DNA from: an uncultured Rikenellaceae bacterium
Lineage (GTDB): Bacteria; Bacteroidota; Bacteroidia; Bacteroidales; Rikenellaceae
NCBI GenBank assembly: GCA_947074135.1
Contig: CAMTOL010000028.1
Location: 1 to 15,365, forward strand
Direction: 5' to 3'
Length of the DNA stretch: 15,365 nt
Shown one piece after another: positions 6,716 through 14,356 of the stretch (position 1 is its first letter; every line of letters starts with the position of its first letter). The notes beneath the pieces are model-generated. The model made no database searches and was not told the origin of the DNA. It was given only the letters and a program-made list of their open reading frames with translations. Both the position numbers and the translations under genes were made by a program.

Positions 6716-7420
6716 ATGCGATGGATTAAAGTAATATTAATTTTGCTACCAACTCTACTATACAGCTCACAATCCAAAGCACAATATGTTATAAATCAAC
6801 CTATCGATTCACTCCCTACTGCTAGATATATCAACAAATCGACAATCACAAAGACAAAAGAAACGTCAATCACTCCCCAACGTGATACAAGAGTTGTAAT
6901 TATGCCTAGATATGGTGGTTGGTACTCAATAAGTGACCGTTTTACAGTGGGCGGTTCGCTACAACAAGCCTGGTGGGGTCAGCCTGACATTAAACGCTAT
7001 AACCGCTATGGCGCTGCATCTGCCGAGATAAGATTTTGGTTTATAAAATCTAGCAATGAGAACAGAGGTGGAGTTGAACGCAACTCAAAAGTTGAATATG
7101 GACACTTCATTGGACTATTCTCCGATGTTGCTCTTTTCGATATGCTCTATAGCGGCGGTTTTCGAAACAGCGACAATACACACCTCAGCTACGGGATATC
7201 GTATGGCTATCGATTTAAGATTCACAAGAAACTGACCCTCACAGCCGACGTTGGCATTGGTTATATCGAGTCTGCACTCAATTATAGTCGTTTCACACCA
7301 ACCAACTATTATATAATTATTGACAATTCTCTCTTAAACATACCAAGATTCAACCTCGGCATTAGTTGGATGTTTGGCACTCCAATCCCCGATGATGCAA
7401 TATTGGAGTACTACAAATAG
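6716..7420 (+). CDS. DUF3575-like secreted outer-membrane beta-barrel protein
   Basis: Protein of 234 residues with a signal peptide (hydrophobic core at about 5-17, probable cleavage after SKA at residue 22). After a Thr/Ser/Lys-rich linker at about 25-60, the rest is alternating amphipathic strands rich in Tyr, Gly and Phe: SAEIRFWFI, YGHFIGLFSDVALFD, YGISYGYRFKIHKKLTLTADVGIGYIES and FNLGISWMFG. This matches the DUF3575 barrel pattern, where GYRF...L.L...GIGY is typical, and such proteins are often found next to surface-protein genes in Bacteroidales. Its function is unknown. The ATG at 6716 is followed at once by the signal peptide, which supports that start. It seems to be a separate transcription unit between the sirtuin and rlmN. 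Confidence 0.7.
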   Translation: MRWIKVILILLPTLLYSSQSKAQYVINQPIDSLPTARYINKSTITKTKETSITPQRDTRVVIMPRYGGWYSISDRFTVGGSLQQAWWGQPDIKRYNRYGAASAEIRFWFIKSSNENRGGVERNSKVEYGHFIGLFSDVALFDMLYSGGFRNSDNTHLSYGISYGYRFKIHKKLTLTADVGIGYIESALNYSRFTPTNYYIIIDNSLLNIPRFNLGISWMFGTPIPDDAILEYYK

Positions 7421-7452
7421 TACAAGTTAGAGCAATGATTAATAGACGTAAA

Positions 7453-7484
7453 TTTGGCAATCTAGTTTATTGAATGTACTTTTG
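7453..7484 (+). promoter_or_regulatory. Near-consensus Bacteroidota promoter for rlmN
   Basis: TTTG at 7453-7456 and TACTTTTG at 7477-7484 match the -33 and -7 boxes (TTTG and TAnnTTTG) with the expected 20-bp spacing. Transcription would begin near 7490, giving a leader of about 20 nt before the ATG at 7511. Confidence 0.75.
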
Positions 7485-7510
7485 TGACAATTACAATCTA
7501 AAACAAAAAG

Positions 7511-8527
7511 ATGAAAGAGGCACTACTAGGCAAAACGCTTGAACAAATTACCGACCTAATAACTCAAATTGGTATGCGCCGCTTTGTAGGTGCGCAACTA
7601 ACCGACTGGATTTACAAAAAGAGAGTCTCTTCGTTCGACGAGCTAACAAACCTTTCGAAGCAGAACAAAGAGCTACTAGCCAATAGTTGCCAGATTGGTC
7701 GTTACTCCTATTGCGATTCTGCTCTTTCTGTAGATGGCACTCAAAAGTATCTGTTCGAAACACCTCGTGGCAACAAAATAGAGAGTGTCTATATACCCTC
7801 CGAAACTTCGAAAACTCTCTGCATATCATCACAATCGGGCTGCAAGATGGGTTGTCGGTTCTGTATGACTGCTAGGCTTGGTTTTTTGGAGAGTCTAAGC
7901 GCAACCGATATCATCAATCAAGTACTATCGGTTGACCAAAGCGAACAACTGACGAACATAGTATTTATGGGAATGGGCGAACCTCTCGACAATGTGGACG
8001 AAGTGCTTCGTTCGTGCGAAATATTGACTGCTGCTTGGGGATTGGCTTGGAGTCCTACTCGCATTACTGTTTCGACTATTGGGGTTTACGATAGCTTGCA
8101 AAAAATATTGGACAACTCGAAAGTAAATATTGCAGTTAGCCTCCACACTCCATTTGCAGACGAACGCCTTAAACTGATGCCATCGGAGAACAAGAATCCA
8201 ATTGTTCAAACTATCGAACTACTCAAAAAGTATGATTTTTCGCACCAACGTCGAGTAAGCTTTGAATACATTATGTTCGAAGGCGTAAACGATACAGAAC
8301 GACATATCAAAGGGCTTGTCGATATGCTCAAACCAATACGAGGTTGCCGAGTTAACCTAATTCGTTTCCATCAGATACCTGACAGTCCACTCAAAGGCAG
8401 CAGTGACACTCGGATTAAAGAGTTCAACACTGCGCTCAACAAGTCAGGAGTAACAACCACGACACGCAACTCAAGAGGCGAAGATATATTTGCCGCTTGC
8501 GGAATGTTAGCTGCTAAAAGAAGCTAG
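7511..8527 (+). CDS. rlmN: Dual-specificity 23S rRNA / tRNA (adenine-C2)-methyltransferase RlmN
   Basis: Radical-SAM enzyme that methylates C2 of A2503 in 23S rRNA and A37 in a set of tRNAs, improving translational accuracy. The 338 residues contain the radical-SAM cluster motif CKMGCRFC with C111, C115 and C118, the SAM-binding GMGEPL segment, AVSLHTPFADERLKLMPSE, FEYIMFEGVND, and VNLIRFHQIPDS. The methyl-carrying cysteine near the C-terminus is C330 in FAACGMLA. Length and motifs are normal for the family. The related Cfr resistance enzymes share the catalytic layout, but the overall match and the chromosomal setting favour RlmN. It has its own strong promoter, and the DUF3667 gene follows 35 bp downstream, probably co-transcribed. 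Confidence 0.95.
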   Translation: MKEALLGKTLEQITDLITQIGMRRFVGAQLTDWIYKKRVSSFDELTNLSKQNKELLANSCQIGRYSYCDSALSVDGTQKYLFETPRGNKIESVYIPSETSKTLCISSQSGCKMGCRFCMTARLGFLESLSATDIINQVLSVDQSEQLTNIVFMGMGEPLDNVDEVLRSCEILTAAWGLAWSPTRITVSTIGVYDSLQKILDNSKVNIAVSLHTPFADERLKLMPSENKNPIVQTIELLKKYDFSHQRRVSFEYIMFEGVNDTERHIKGLVDMLKPIRGCRVNLIRFHQIPDSPLKGSSDTRIKEFNTALNKSGVTTTTRNSRGEDIFAACGMLAAKRS

Positions 8528-8562
8528 CAATCAACAGCTTAAAATCACGCACCACCTACAAG

Positions 8563-9645
8563 ATGAAGAACAAAACCAAACAAACCCTCAAAGAGCGTAT
8601 AGCAAAAGTTGGTAATTCTATCTCATCACTATTTAAACGTAGTCGTCGTTCGTTTCGTTACAATCGATTGAAACTAAAGAAACGCCTCAACGACAACGAG
8701 CTAGCATCGTACGAAAAGCCGCGATACAAACGTTGCAAAAACTGCAACGAGATTCTACAAGGGTCCTACTGTCACCGATGCGGACAACACGCAACTGAAA
8801 TTAACCCAACTATTTGGAGCTTCATTAAACAATATTGCGAGACTAACTTCCAATTTGACAGCAGACTATTCCAGACAGCACATAGACTTTTCTGTAATCC
8901 CGGTTATTTATCATTAGAATTTACAAAAGGTCATATCCGAAGATATGTATCCCCCATAAATCTATATATGTTCATCGCCCTGCTCTTTGGTTATCTATCT
9001 ACAATTGACATTACAGAGCCATATGACAGAGAAGAGAGCATCGAAATAACAGCAATTGCCACTCCAGACACACTTCGCAAGAGTGAAATTTTAACCGAAA
9101 TTTCCAAAACAGACTCTTTGGCGACAAACAATAAAACAAAACAGAGAAGTGATGTTGATATAGAGCGAGAAATAATATTTAAGGAGCTGGGTAATGATAT
9201 TATATCTAAGCTACCGTTTGCTATGATTATGGCAATGCCACTGTTTGGTCTTATCAGTATGTTGCTATTTCGAAAACGACATAAACGTTACATAGCACAC
9301 TTAATCTACGCAATTCACTTGCACTGCTTCGTGTTTAGTATTTTTATCTTAACATATATTGAATCTTACTGTTTTGAAAGATTCCCAACTATCGACTCTT
9401 CGATTAGCTCCATATTGATATTATGGGCACTATTTTATGTAACAATTAGTGCAAAGCGTTTTTATGATGAAGGTTGGACAAAAACAATTTTTAAGAGTAT
9501 ATTGCTTTACATATTATATACAGTTTGCGCTCTATTCTCGTTTGCAGTCTTTGTTACCGCAATAACACTCTTAAGGGCATATAGTTACTCCCTATCTCAC
9601 AATATCAATCTATTGGAAGCAGTAGAGATAATAACAAATTTATAG
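8563..9645 (+). CDS. DUF3667-family zinc-ribbon membrane protein
   Basis: Protein of 360 residues. A basic N-terminus (about 1-55) leads into a zinc ribbon with C58, C61, C70 and C73 (CKNCNEI, then YCHRCGQ). The family core follows: FQFDSRLFQTAHRLFCNPGYLSLEFTKGHIRRYVSP at about 96-131, joined to a first membrane span at about 131-147. A polar loop at 148-215 rich in Thr, Lys and Glu separates this from about four more spans between 216 and 340. This matches DUF3667 proteins of Bacteroidota, whose function is unknown. It shares rlmN's transcription unit and is followed by a strong terminator-like hairpin at 9670-9711, so that unit probably ends here. Confidence 0.85.
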   Translation: MKNKTKQTLKERIAKVGNSISSLFKRSRRSFRYNRLKLKKRLNDNELASYEKPRYKRCKNCNEILQGSYCHRCGQHATEINPTIWSFIKQYCETNFQFDSRLFQTAHRLFCNPGYLSLEFTKGHIRRYVSPINLYMFIALLFGYLSTIDITEPYDREESIEITAIATPDTLRKSEILTEISKTDSLATNNKTKQRSDVDIEREIIFKELGNDIISKLPFAMIMAMPLFGLISMLLFRKRHKRYIAHLIYAIHLHCFVFSIFILTYIESYCFERFPTIDSSISSILILWALFYVTISAKRFYDEGWTKTIFKSILLYILYTVCALFSFAVFVTAITLLRAYSYSLSHNINLLEAVEIITNL

Positions 9646-9669
9646 TTTTAACTAAATTAGTTTAGTTTC

Positions 9670-9711
9670 TTTCTCTTTTATATAAAATTTAAAAAGAGAA
9701 ATAGTCTTTTT
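9670..9711 (+). terminator. Intrinsic terminator after the rlmN-DUF3667 unit
   Basis: TTTCTCTTTT at 9670-9679 pairs perfectly with AAAAGAGAAA at 9692-9701 around a 12-nt loop. A run of five T follows at 9707-9711. Confidence 0.65.
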
Positions 9712-9714
9712 GAC

Positions 9715-9752
9715 CTCTATATCTGTAAGTGTCAATCTAGCACTTTATAGAG
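9715..9752. other. Nested inverted repeats forming a bulged 12-bp hairpin
   Basis: CTCTATA at 9715-9721 pairs with TATAGAG at 9746-9752, and inside it AAGTG at 9727-9731 pairs with CACTT at 9741-9745. On the 3' side the twelve paired bases are contiguous; on the 5' side a 5-nt bulge interrupts them; the loop has 9 nt. It lies just past the terminator, so it belongs either to the read-through 3' end or to an upstream element of the next unit. A near-copy of the segment at 9729-9744 (AGTG...TAGCAC) recurs at 9900-9914. The remaining stretch to about 9920 shows no convincing gene. Confidence 0.45.
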
Positions 9753-9941
9753 AGATTTTGCATAAAAATACACAAACAAATATTTGCATATTCAACAAAG
9801 ATTCATTACCCTGCATACAATTTAGTATAATGCATAATTATAAAATAGTAGCATTACGATCACACAACCCCCACCTTCTTATCATTACATTGCTTATCCA
9901 GTGACACTTAGCACAACCACTTTCTGTTGTTTATTTATTGC

Positions 9942-9958
9942 TTTGCTACTTTAGCAAA
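9942..9958. promoter_or_regulatory. Perfect palindrome TTTGCTACTTTAGCAAA upstream of the small-peptide gene
   Basis: Seven-bp arms (TTTGCTA and TAGCAAA) flank CTT. The sequence includes TACTTTAG at 9947-9954, a one-mismatch variant of the -7 box. It is a candidate operator over the promoter of the peptide-lipoprotein unit. A second AT-rich palindrome (AATATTT, AC, AAATATT) lies at 9988-10003, within the likely leader. Confidence 0.4.
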
Positions 9959-10021
9959 AAGCCTTTTAGCTGTAAAAGTCTAACAACAATATTTACAAAT
10001 ATTAACCTAACTCTTTTTGCT

Positions 10022-10129
10022 ATGAAACAAACAAACCTATTAAACTATGAAGCTCCACAGGTAGAGATCATAGATCTTGAAATCGAAGGCATTATCGCTT
10101 CAAGTGGCGAAGGCGGACTTTGGGGTTAA
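10022..10129 (+). CDS. 35-residue small peptide of the YEAP type
   Basis: The peptide starts MKQTNLLNYEAPQVEIID and ends IIASSGEGGLWG. The frame extends upstream to a TTG at 9938, but the ATG at 10022 gives the compact form I recall for small Bacteroidales peptides, with an N-terminal Y-x-A/S-P-x-V/Q-E segment, an acidic hydrophobic stretch and an Ala/Ser/Gly-rich end. It has no signal peptide or membrane span. The first part (about 1-28) is amphipathic and leader-like, and the Gly-rich tail is variable in the peptides I recall. It lies 75 bp before the surface lipoprotein gene and is probably on the same mRNA. Function unknown; a modified-peptide precursor or a small regulator are both possible. 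I rely on memory for the family resemblance. Confidence 0.65.
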   Translation: MKQTNLLNYEAPQVEIIDLEIEGIIASSGEGGLWG

Positions 10130-10204
10130 CAACCATTAAGTCGATGCTATCTAATTTAGCAGAACTTAAAGAGCCTTTTAATTAATTATTAAAGAAAACA
10201 GAAA

Positions 10205-10684
10205 ATGAGAAATATAATTACAATTGCTGCGCTTTTAGCTTGCGGATTTTTAGCAAGTTGCAGCAAATCCACTTTGGTAGCTGACGAGCCAGTTGAGTAT
10301 AACAAAAGCACGTTGACCGCCTCTTACGAAAGCAATTCGTCAGCAACACGGGTAGGCTTCGAACCTAATGGCAGTTTTTATTGGACAACAGGTGACCAAC
10401 TAGGTGTTACAACCAATAACTTCCCTGACACTTTTCAGGCATTGACATTAGTATCTGGTGCAGGTAGTGGATCTGGCGAGTTTACGGGTTCTATTTCAGG
10501 CGATATAGATGGTTATTATGCTGTTTATCCGTTTAGAAATACCCACTCAATGCTTTCTAGTAGTAGTTTAAAATACAACTTACCTCAAACGTATGATTAT
10601 GGCGATGGTGTAGATGAGAGCTATTTTTACTCAACCTTACGGAACTGGAGTGAGTTTCAACGCTCCGATGTGGGGTGCTATTAA
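10205..10684 (+). CDS. Fimbrillin-like surface lipoprotein, N-terminal fragment before a frameshift
   Basis: Begins with a lipoprotein signal peptide: hydrophobic IITIAALLACGFL and lipobox LASC with the lipidated C19. After a short linker the sequence resembles Bacteroidales fimbrillin-like (Mfa-like) domains: TRVGFEPNGSFYWTTGDQLGV at about 53-73, then GSGEFTGSISGD and GYYAVYPF. Good similarity ends at about residue 141; the last 18 residues (YSTLRNWSEF and on) look like wrong-frame sequence and end at a TAA at 10682. One extra T in the T5 run at 10624-10628 explains the break: without it the reading continues as TQPYGTGVSFNAPMWGAING into the next frame, giving one protein of 835 residues. 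The ATG follows an A-rich leader 75 bp after the small peptide gene. Confidence 0.8.
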   Translation: MRNIITIAALLACGFLASCSKSTLVADEPVEYNKSTLTASYESNSSATRVGFEPNGSFYWTTGDQLGVTTNNFPDTFQALTLVSGAGSGSGEFTGSISGDIDGYYAVYPFRNTHSMLSSSSLKYNLPQTYDYGDGVDESYFYSTLRNWSEFQRSDVGCY

Positions 10685-12713
10685 TGGCACATATGTTAAT
10701 ATGAAACACTTAGGCGCAGTGTTGTGCGTTAAGTACGATAATCTTCCTGCTGTTAGTAGTTATCAATTCAGACTTACCACTCCCAACAAAGCAATAGAAG
10801 GTGATTTCACTGTTGATTTGACAGCCGTTACACCTCAAATTAATACTATAAGTGGAACAGCAGGAAATGAAGTGCATATTAATTTTTCTCGCTCGACAGC
10901 TGATAAGTCAGGTGTATTCTATATACCTGTACCTGTTGGCACATATCCCGAAGTTAAGCTAGAGATATATAATAATACCACTTTAATTTCGACTACGACC
11001 TTTACTAATGTTTCGGTTGTACGCAGACACCTAAAGGTTCTCAATGCTGTGTACGGAACAGTAGCTGCCTCATCATCATCTGACATTGAAACTAAACTTA
11101 CAACACAGAAGTCTGTAAATTATACAGCAGAAGTGAGCAACGAAACTATTAACATTCCGTCTCCTACATCTGGCACCGACAGAACTCTTTCTCTTTCGAC
11201 AGTAGCAAGTGGAGCGAATTTTACAGTAACTGACAATTCGGGTACCAGCGACGCTGTCGAGAATCTTACTTTGGCTACACCTGAGACCCAAAGTGGCAAA
11301 ACTCCTCCGTCAGTATCTATTAGTATGCCTGCAACAACAGTTACTCTAACTGCTACTAGCGGCGAAACAGCATACTCTAAAGTTGAAGCTGCTACCTCAC
11401 CTACAACTCTTATAGTAGCGAAGAGTGTGAAAATTGAGGAGTTACATATCTCAAAAGGTAATGTTCGCATTTACGGCAAAGTAGCTAAGATTAAAAACGT
11501 AAGTGGGACTCAGATAACCGTAACGTTATGTGAAGGTGCAGCTCAGCCAGAAGTAATGGCTGAAAGCAACGACATTCAATTTGTTAAAGAGACTGATGGA
11601 CCAACTGTTTTCAATGCAATGCAAAACAAGTCGTACAATTCACTACAAGATGCAATTAACGAAACCAATGCAAATGACCTACTCCAACTCAAAGGTAATA
11701 TCGCACTAGAAACTTCAGTAAAAATAACTGACAAATCACTTACACTTGATCTAAATGGTTATAATATTACAGCTCTTAAACGTGTTTTAGAAGTTAAAGG
11801 ATCTAAATTCAGCATTATTGGCACTGGCACGATTGAAGAGACAGATCCTGCTTCGGGAGCAGTTGTAATTCAGGGTTCAGACACAGATGTTCCAGACTAC
11901 ACCACTGTTACTATTGGCGAAAATGTAACTCTTGCAGGTCTATATGCTCTATTTATTACTCCAAACAAAAGTAATGCATACGGCACAACAGTAAATGTAA
12001 ACGGAACTTTAACTGCGAAAAGCAGAAGCATCGATGGTCTTTTTGGCGGATCTCTATATATTAATGGAGAGGTTAAGCATACATCAAACTACCCTATTTT
12101 CAATATCGGATCAACAGCGAAATTAGATTGTTCACAAGGTGGATCTGGTATCTATGCAGCAGGTTATGCCAAGTGGAATATCGAAGCTGGAGCCTACATC
12201 GAAGGTGTACATAGTGGTATAGCTATTAAGTCTGGTATATTGAATATTAAAGGCGGTACAATTAAAAGTAATGGAGTAAATAGCGCACCTACTGGAGGAA
12301 ATAGTAATGGTACTAATGCTAGTGGTGCTGCTATCCAAATCGAAAGTAACAACGGCTATGCTGGTGCAATGGATATTACCATCTCTGGCGGTACTATTGA
12401 GAGTGCGCAAGGTTACGCTATCTATGAATATCTAGACAACGGCATAACAGGTAATGTAGATCCAACTACCGAAACCAAAGTTAATTCGATTTCGGTTACT
12501 GGTGGCGACTTCTATCACGGCACAACTGGCGACCAGATCCCTACCTCATTCTATTTGTTCTCAGATAAGTTTGAAGAGAAATTTAAGTACCCAGGCGGAA
12601 CTGACAGTGCAGGGTTTATCTCAAGTGGTACTTACAGCTCCATCCCATCAGGTTATGTAGTAGCAGGAAAAGTAGCTATTGGAGGAGCTGATAACCGTTG
12701 GAGTGTTAATTAA
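10614..12713 (+). CDS. Fimbrillin-like surface lipoprotein, C-terminal part with beta-helix
   Basis: Second part of the lipoprotein that begins at 10205; the ATG at 10614 is only the first in this frame and is probably not used. The first 145 residues complete the fimbrillin-like domain (FNAPMWGAINGTYVNMKHLGAVLCVKYDNLP, then VVRRHLKVLNAVYG). A Thr/Ser-rich, all-beta region follows to about 320. From about 340 to 640 lie repeated short turns of a right-handed parallel beta-helix: LQDAINETNANDLLQLKG, SLTLDLNGYNI, FSIIGTGTIEE, LNIKGGTIKSNG, ITISGGTIESAQGYAIYEY and ISVTGGDFYHG. It ends GYVVAGKVAIGGADNRWSVN without a recognisable type IX sorting domain, consistent with lipid anchoring. A role as adhesin or glycan-binding surface protein is inferred. 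If the frameshift is real, this part lacks a signal peptide and would not be exported. Confidence 0.8.
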   Translation: MRAIFTQPYGTGVSFNAPMWGAINGTYVNMKHLGAVLCVKYDNLPAVSSYQFRLTTPNKAIEGDFTVDLTAVTPQINTISGTAGNEVHINFSRSTADKSGVFYIPVPVGTYPEVKLEIYNNTTLISTTTFTNVSVVRRHLKVLNAVYGTVAASSSSDIETKLTTQKSVNYTAEVSNETINIPSPTSGTDRTLSLSTVASGANFTVTDNSGTSDAVENLTLATPETQSGKTPPSVSISMPATTVTLTATSGETAYSKVEAATSPTTLIVAKSVKIEELHISKGNVRIYGKVAKIKNVSGTQITVTLCEGAAQPEVMAESNDIQFVKETDGPTVFNAMQNKSYNSLQDAINETNANDLLQLKGNIALETSVKITDKSLTLDLNGYNITALKRVLEVKGSKFSIIGTGTIEETDPASGAVVIQGSDTDVPDYTTVTIGENVTLAGLYALFITPNKSNAYGTTVNVNGTLTAKSRSIDGLFGGSLYINGEVKHTSNYPIFNIGSTAKLDCSQGGSGIYAAGYAKWNIEAGAYIEGVHSGIAIKSGILNIKGGTIKSNGVNSAPTGGNSNGTNASGAAIQIESNNGYAGAMDITISGGTIESAQGYAIYEYLDNGITGNVDPTTETKVNSISVTGGDFYHGTTGDQIPTSFYLFSDKFEEKFKYPGGTDSAGFISSGTYSSIPSGYVVAGKVAIGGADNRWSVN
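10624..10628 (+). other. T5 run at the frameshift joining the two lipoprotein fragments
   Basis: The upstream frame reads DESYF and then leaves the family pattern. Removing one T at this run makes it read DESYFTQPYGTGVSFNAP in one frame. The two frames overlap from 10614 to 10684. The direction (one extra T) is the same as in the permease at 4774-4777. Confidence 0.75.
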
Positions 12714-12762
12714 CAAACAAAGTGAAACTACGGTAAGTTGCTTGCCGCTAGAGTGAATCAAG

Positions 12763-12793
12763 AGAGCCGTCCTCAATATTAGAGGACAGCTCT
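12763..12793 (-). terminator. Hairpin between convergent genes, best as terminator of the helicase gene
   Basis: GAGCCGTCCTC at 12764-12774 and GAGGACAGCTC at 12782-12792 surround a 7-nt loop, extended by one A-T pair. In + strand RNA there is one C-A mismatch; in - strand RNA the same position is a U-G wobble, so the stem is unbroken. No long T tract follows on either side. It lies in the 166-bp gap between the stop codons of the lipoprotein and helicase genes. Confidence 0.55.
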
Positions 12794-12879
12794 TCTATAA
12801 TAAGCGTATTAAAACTGAAACTTCGAAGCATATAAACCCCAAAATATACCAACAAAAAAATACCTCCTAACCTAACAAA

Positions 12880-14316
12880 CTAAAATAGTTCGTCCTGCCA
12901 GTTTACAAAATAGAGCTTCTCGGTCGAACGTGTAATTGCAGTGTAGAGCCAACGCTGAAAATCACGAGTCAGAGGCTCATCGCCAAATATCATACGGTCA
13001 ATAAATACCCTACTCCACTGACCTCCCTGAGCTTTATGACAAGTTACGGCATAGGCAAACTTAATCTGGAGAGCACCCCAAAAAGGATTGTTCATAATCT
13101 CTTTATAACGTTTGCGCTTCTCGCCAATATGGGCATAATCCTTCTCTATTTCGAAGAAAAACCTCTCGCTCTGTTCACGAGTAAGCGACGGAGATTCACT
13201 ATAAAGTGCATCTAGCATAACCAAACACTCCAACGCGTAGTCGTCATAATCGGGCAGATGTAGCTGTACCTTGGCAAATCGAAATCCATAAATCTCGTAA
13301 TGCTTAATAATACGGTCAATAACCGCTATGTCGCCATTGGCAATAAAATCTATCTTCGATTCAGGCTCATTTTCGGGTATAGAATAGTTGTTTTTAACCA
13401 CCATAACAATATCGCCAGCCGACAGCTCATCTTCGATATCTAACACCGCACGACGAATACCCTTGTTGTACTCCACCGCACGTTTATTAGAACGAGTAAC
13501 GACAATCGTATCTTCGATTCCAACTTTTCGGTAACAGTCGTCAATAGTTTCGATTAGTTCAGTTCCCGAAACACGTTGAACATCTTTTGCAGTGATAAGT
13601 CGAGGCAGTTCAATCTGTTTCTGGTCGATAAAGAGGCGAACGTTTGTAGCGTTTTGCAAGATAGCAGAACTTTTATCGTCCTGCCCTTGACGCACAACTT
13701 CGTGCATCGTATTGTAATATACCTTCCCATATCCTTCAATTTGGAGAGGATTTAGAGCAGGCGAAAAGTCGAGTCCAACTGGAGGCAACTGCGCATCATC
13801 ACCAACGAGTATCAACCTATTATTATTTCCAGTGTTAACATACTCAATTAAATCATCTATCAATCGTCCCGAACCAAACATCGATTTTTCGAAACTACCA
13901 TTTGAGAGCATTGACGCCTCATCGACAATATATATCGTATCGTTCGATTTATTGATATTGAGCGAGAACATTCCACCATCAGCACCCATCGCACGTTGAC
14001 GATAAATTTTTTTATGAATTGTCGAGGCTGTAAATCCGCTGTAAGCACTTACAACCTTGGCAGCACGACCAGTCGGAGCAAGCATAAAGAACTTGATTTT
14101 AAGCGAATAGAGAGCCGAAACAAGCGCAGCAATAATTGAGGTCTTTCCCGTTCCGGCATAACCATTGAGTATAAAAAACTCCTGTTCAGCACCGTCAGTA
14201 ATATAAGTAGAAAGAGAATTTATTACATTTTTTTGCTCAACAGTTGGCAAGAATGGAAAATTGTTGTATATTTGGGTCTCAATATGTGTTGATAACATCT
14301 TATTTCGTTCAATCAT
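12880..14316 (-). CDS. RecD/Pif1-like superfamily 1B DNA helicase
   Basis: ATP-dependent 5'-3' helicase-type protein of 478 residues. Motifs in order: Q-motif-like region LPTVEQKNVI at 23-32, Walker A GYAGTGKT at 52-59, motif Ia APTGRAAKV at 80-88, Walker B IVDEAS at 130-135, motif III GDDAQLPPVG at 172-181, and a UvrD_C_2-type end with TCHKAQGGQWSRVFID (motif V, 425-440) and YTAITRS (motif VI, 458-464). No N-terminal RecD2 helix-hairpin-helix domain is present, so this is a short helicase as is common in Bacteroidota rather than a RecBCD subunit. The start may be ATG 14316 or ATG 14298; a -7-like box at 14330-14337 would leave almost no leader for the first, favouring the second. It is divergent from the gene at 14357. 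A role in repair or recombination is inferred. Confidence 0.88.
   Translation of the reverse strand: MIERNKMLSTHIETQIYNNFPFLPTVEQKNVINSLSTYITDGAEQEFFILNGYAGTGKTSIIAALVSALYSLKIKFFMLAPTGRAAKVVSAYSGFTASTIHKKIYRQRAMGADGGMFSLNINKSNDTIYIVDEASMLSNGSFEKSMFGSGRLIDDLIEYVNTGNNNRLILVGDDAQLPPVGLDFSPALNPLQIEGYGKVYYNTMHEVVRQGQDDKSSAILQNATNVRLFIDQKQIELPRLITAKDVQRVSGTELIETIDDCYRKVGIEDTIVVTRSNKRAVEYNKGIRRAVLDIEDELSAGDIVMVVKNNYSIPENEPESKIDFIANGDIAVIDRIIKHYEIYGFRFAKVQLHLPDYDDYALECLVMLDALYSESPSLTREQSERFFFEIEKDYAHIGEKRKRYKEIMNNPFWGALQIKFAYAVTCHKAQGGQWSRVFIDRMIFGDEPLTRDFQRWLYTAITRSTEKLYFVNWQDELF
14244..14274 (+). promoter_or_regulatory. Possible promoter of the membrane-protein gene, inside the helicase gene
   Basis: TTG at 14244-14246 and TATATTTG at 14267-14274 are separated by 20 bp and fit the -33 and -7 pattern. 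Transcription would start near 14280 and overlap the divergent helicase transcript. Confidence 0.4.
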
Positions 14317-14329
14317 TTCAATATTGAAA

Positions 14330-14337
14330 CAAAGATA
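14330..14337 (-). promoter_or_regulatory. -7 box TATCTTTG of the helicase gene
   Basis: On the - strand this is a full match to TAnnTTTG, just upstream of the helicase start. No clear -33 TTTG is visible at the right distance. Confidence 0.5.
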
Positions 14338-14356
14338 ACTAATAAAAATTTAAAAT

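Noticed and set aside
7548..8209. Antisense frames opposite rlmN
   Set aside because: The + strand frame is a clear RlmN with all motifs; these are shadows.
9001..9010. Single CAATTGA inside the DUF3667 gene
   Set aside because: One copy only, within coding sequence, not a tandem array.
9710..9904. 64-residue open frame in the gap before the small peptide
   Set aside because: It has no ATG start at its beginning, no recognisable features, and overlaps the inverted repeats; probably chance.
11120..11470. Long antisense frames opposite the lipoprotein (also 11076-11291 and 12132-12410)
   Set aside because: They mirror Thr/Ser-rich coding on the + strand and have no family pattern or leader.
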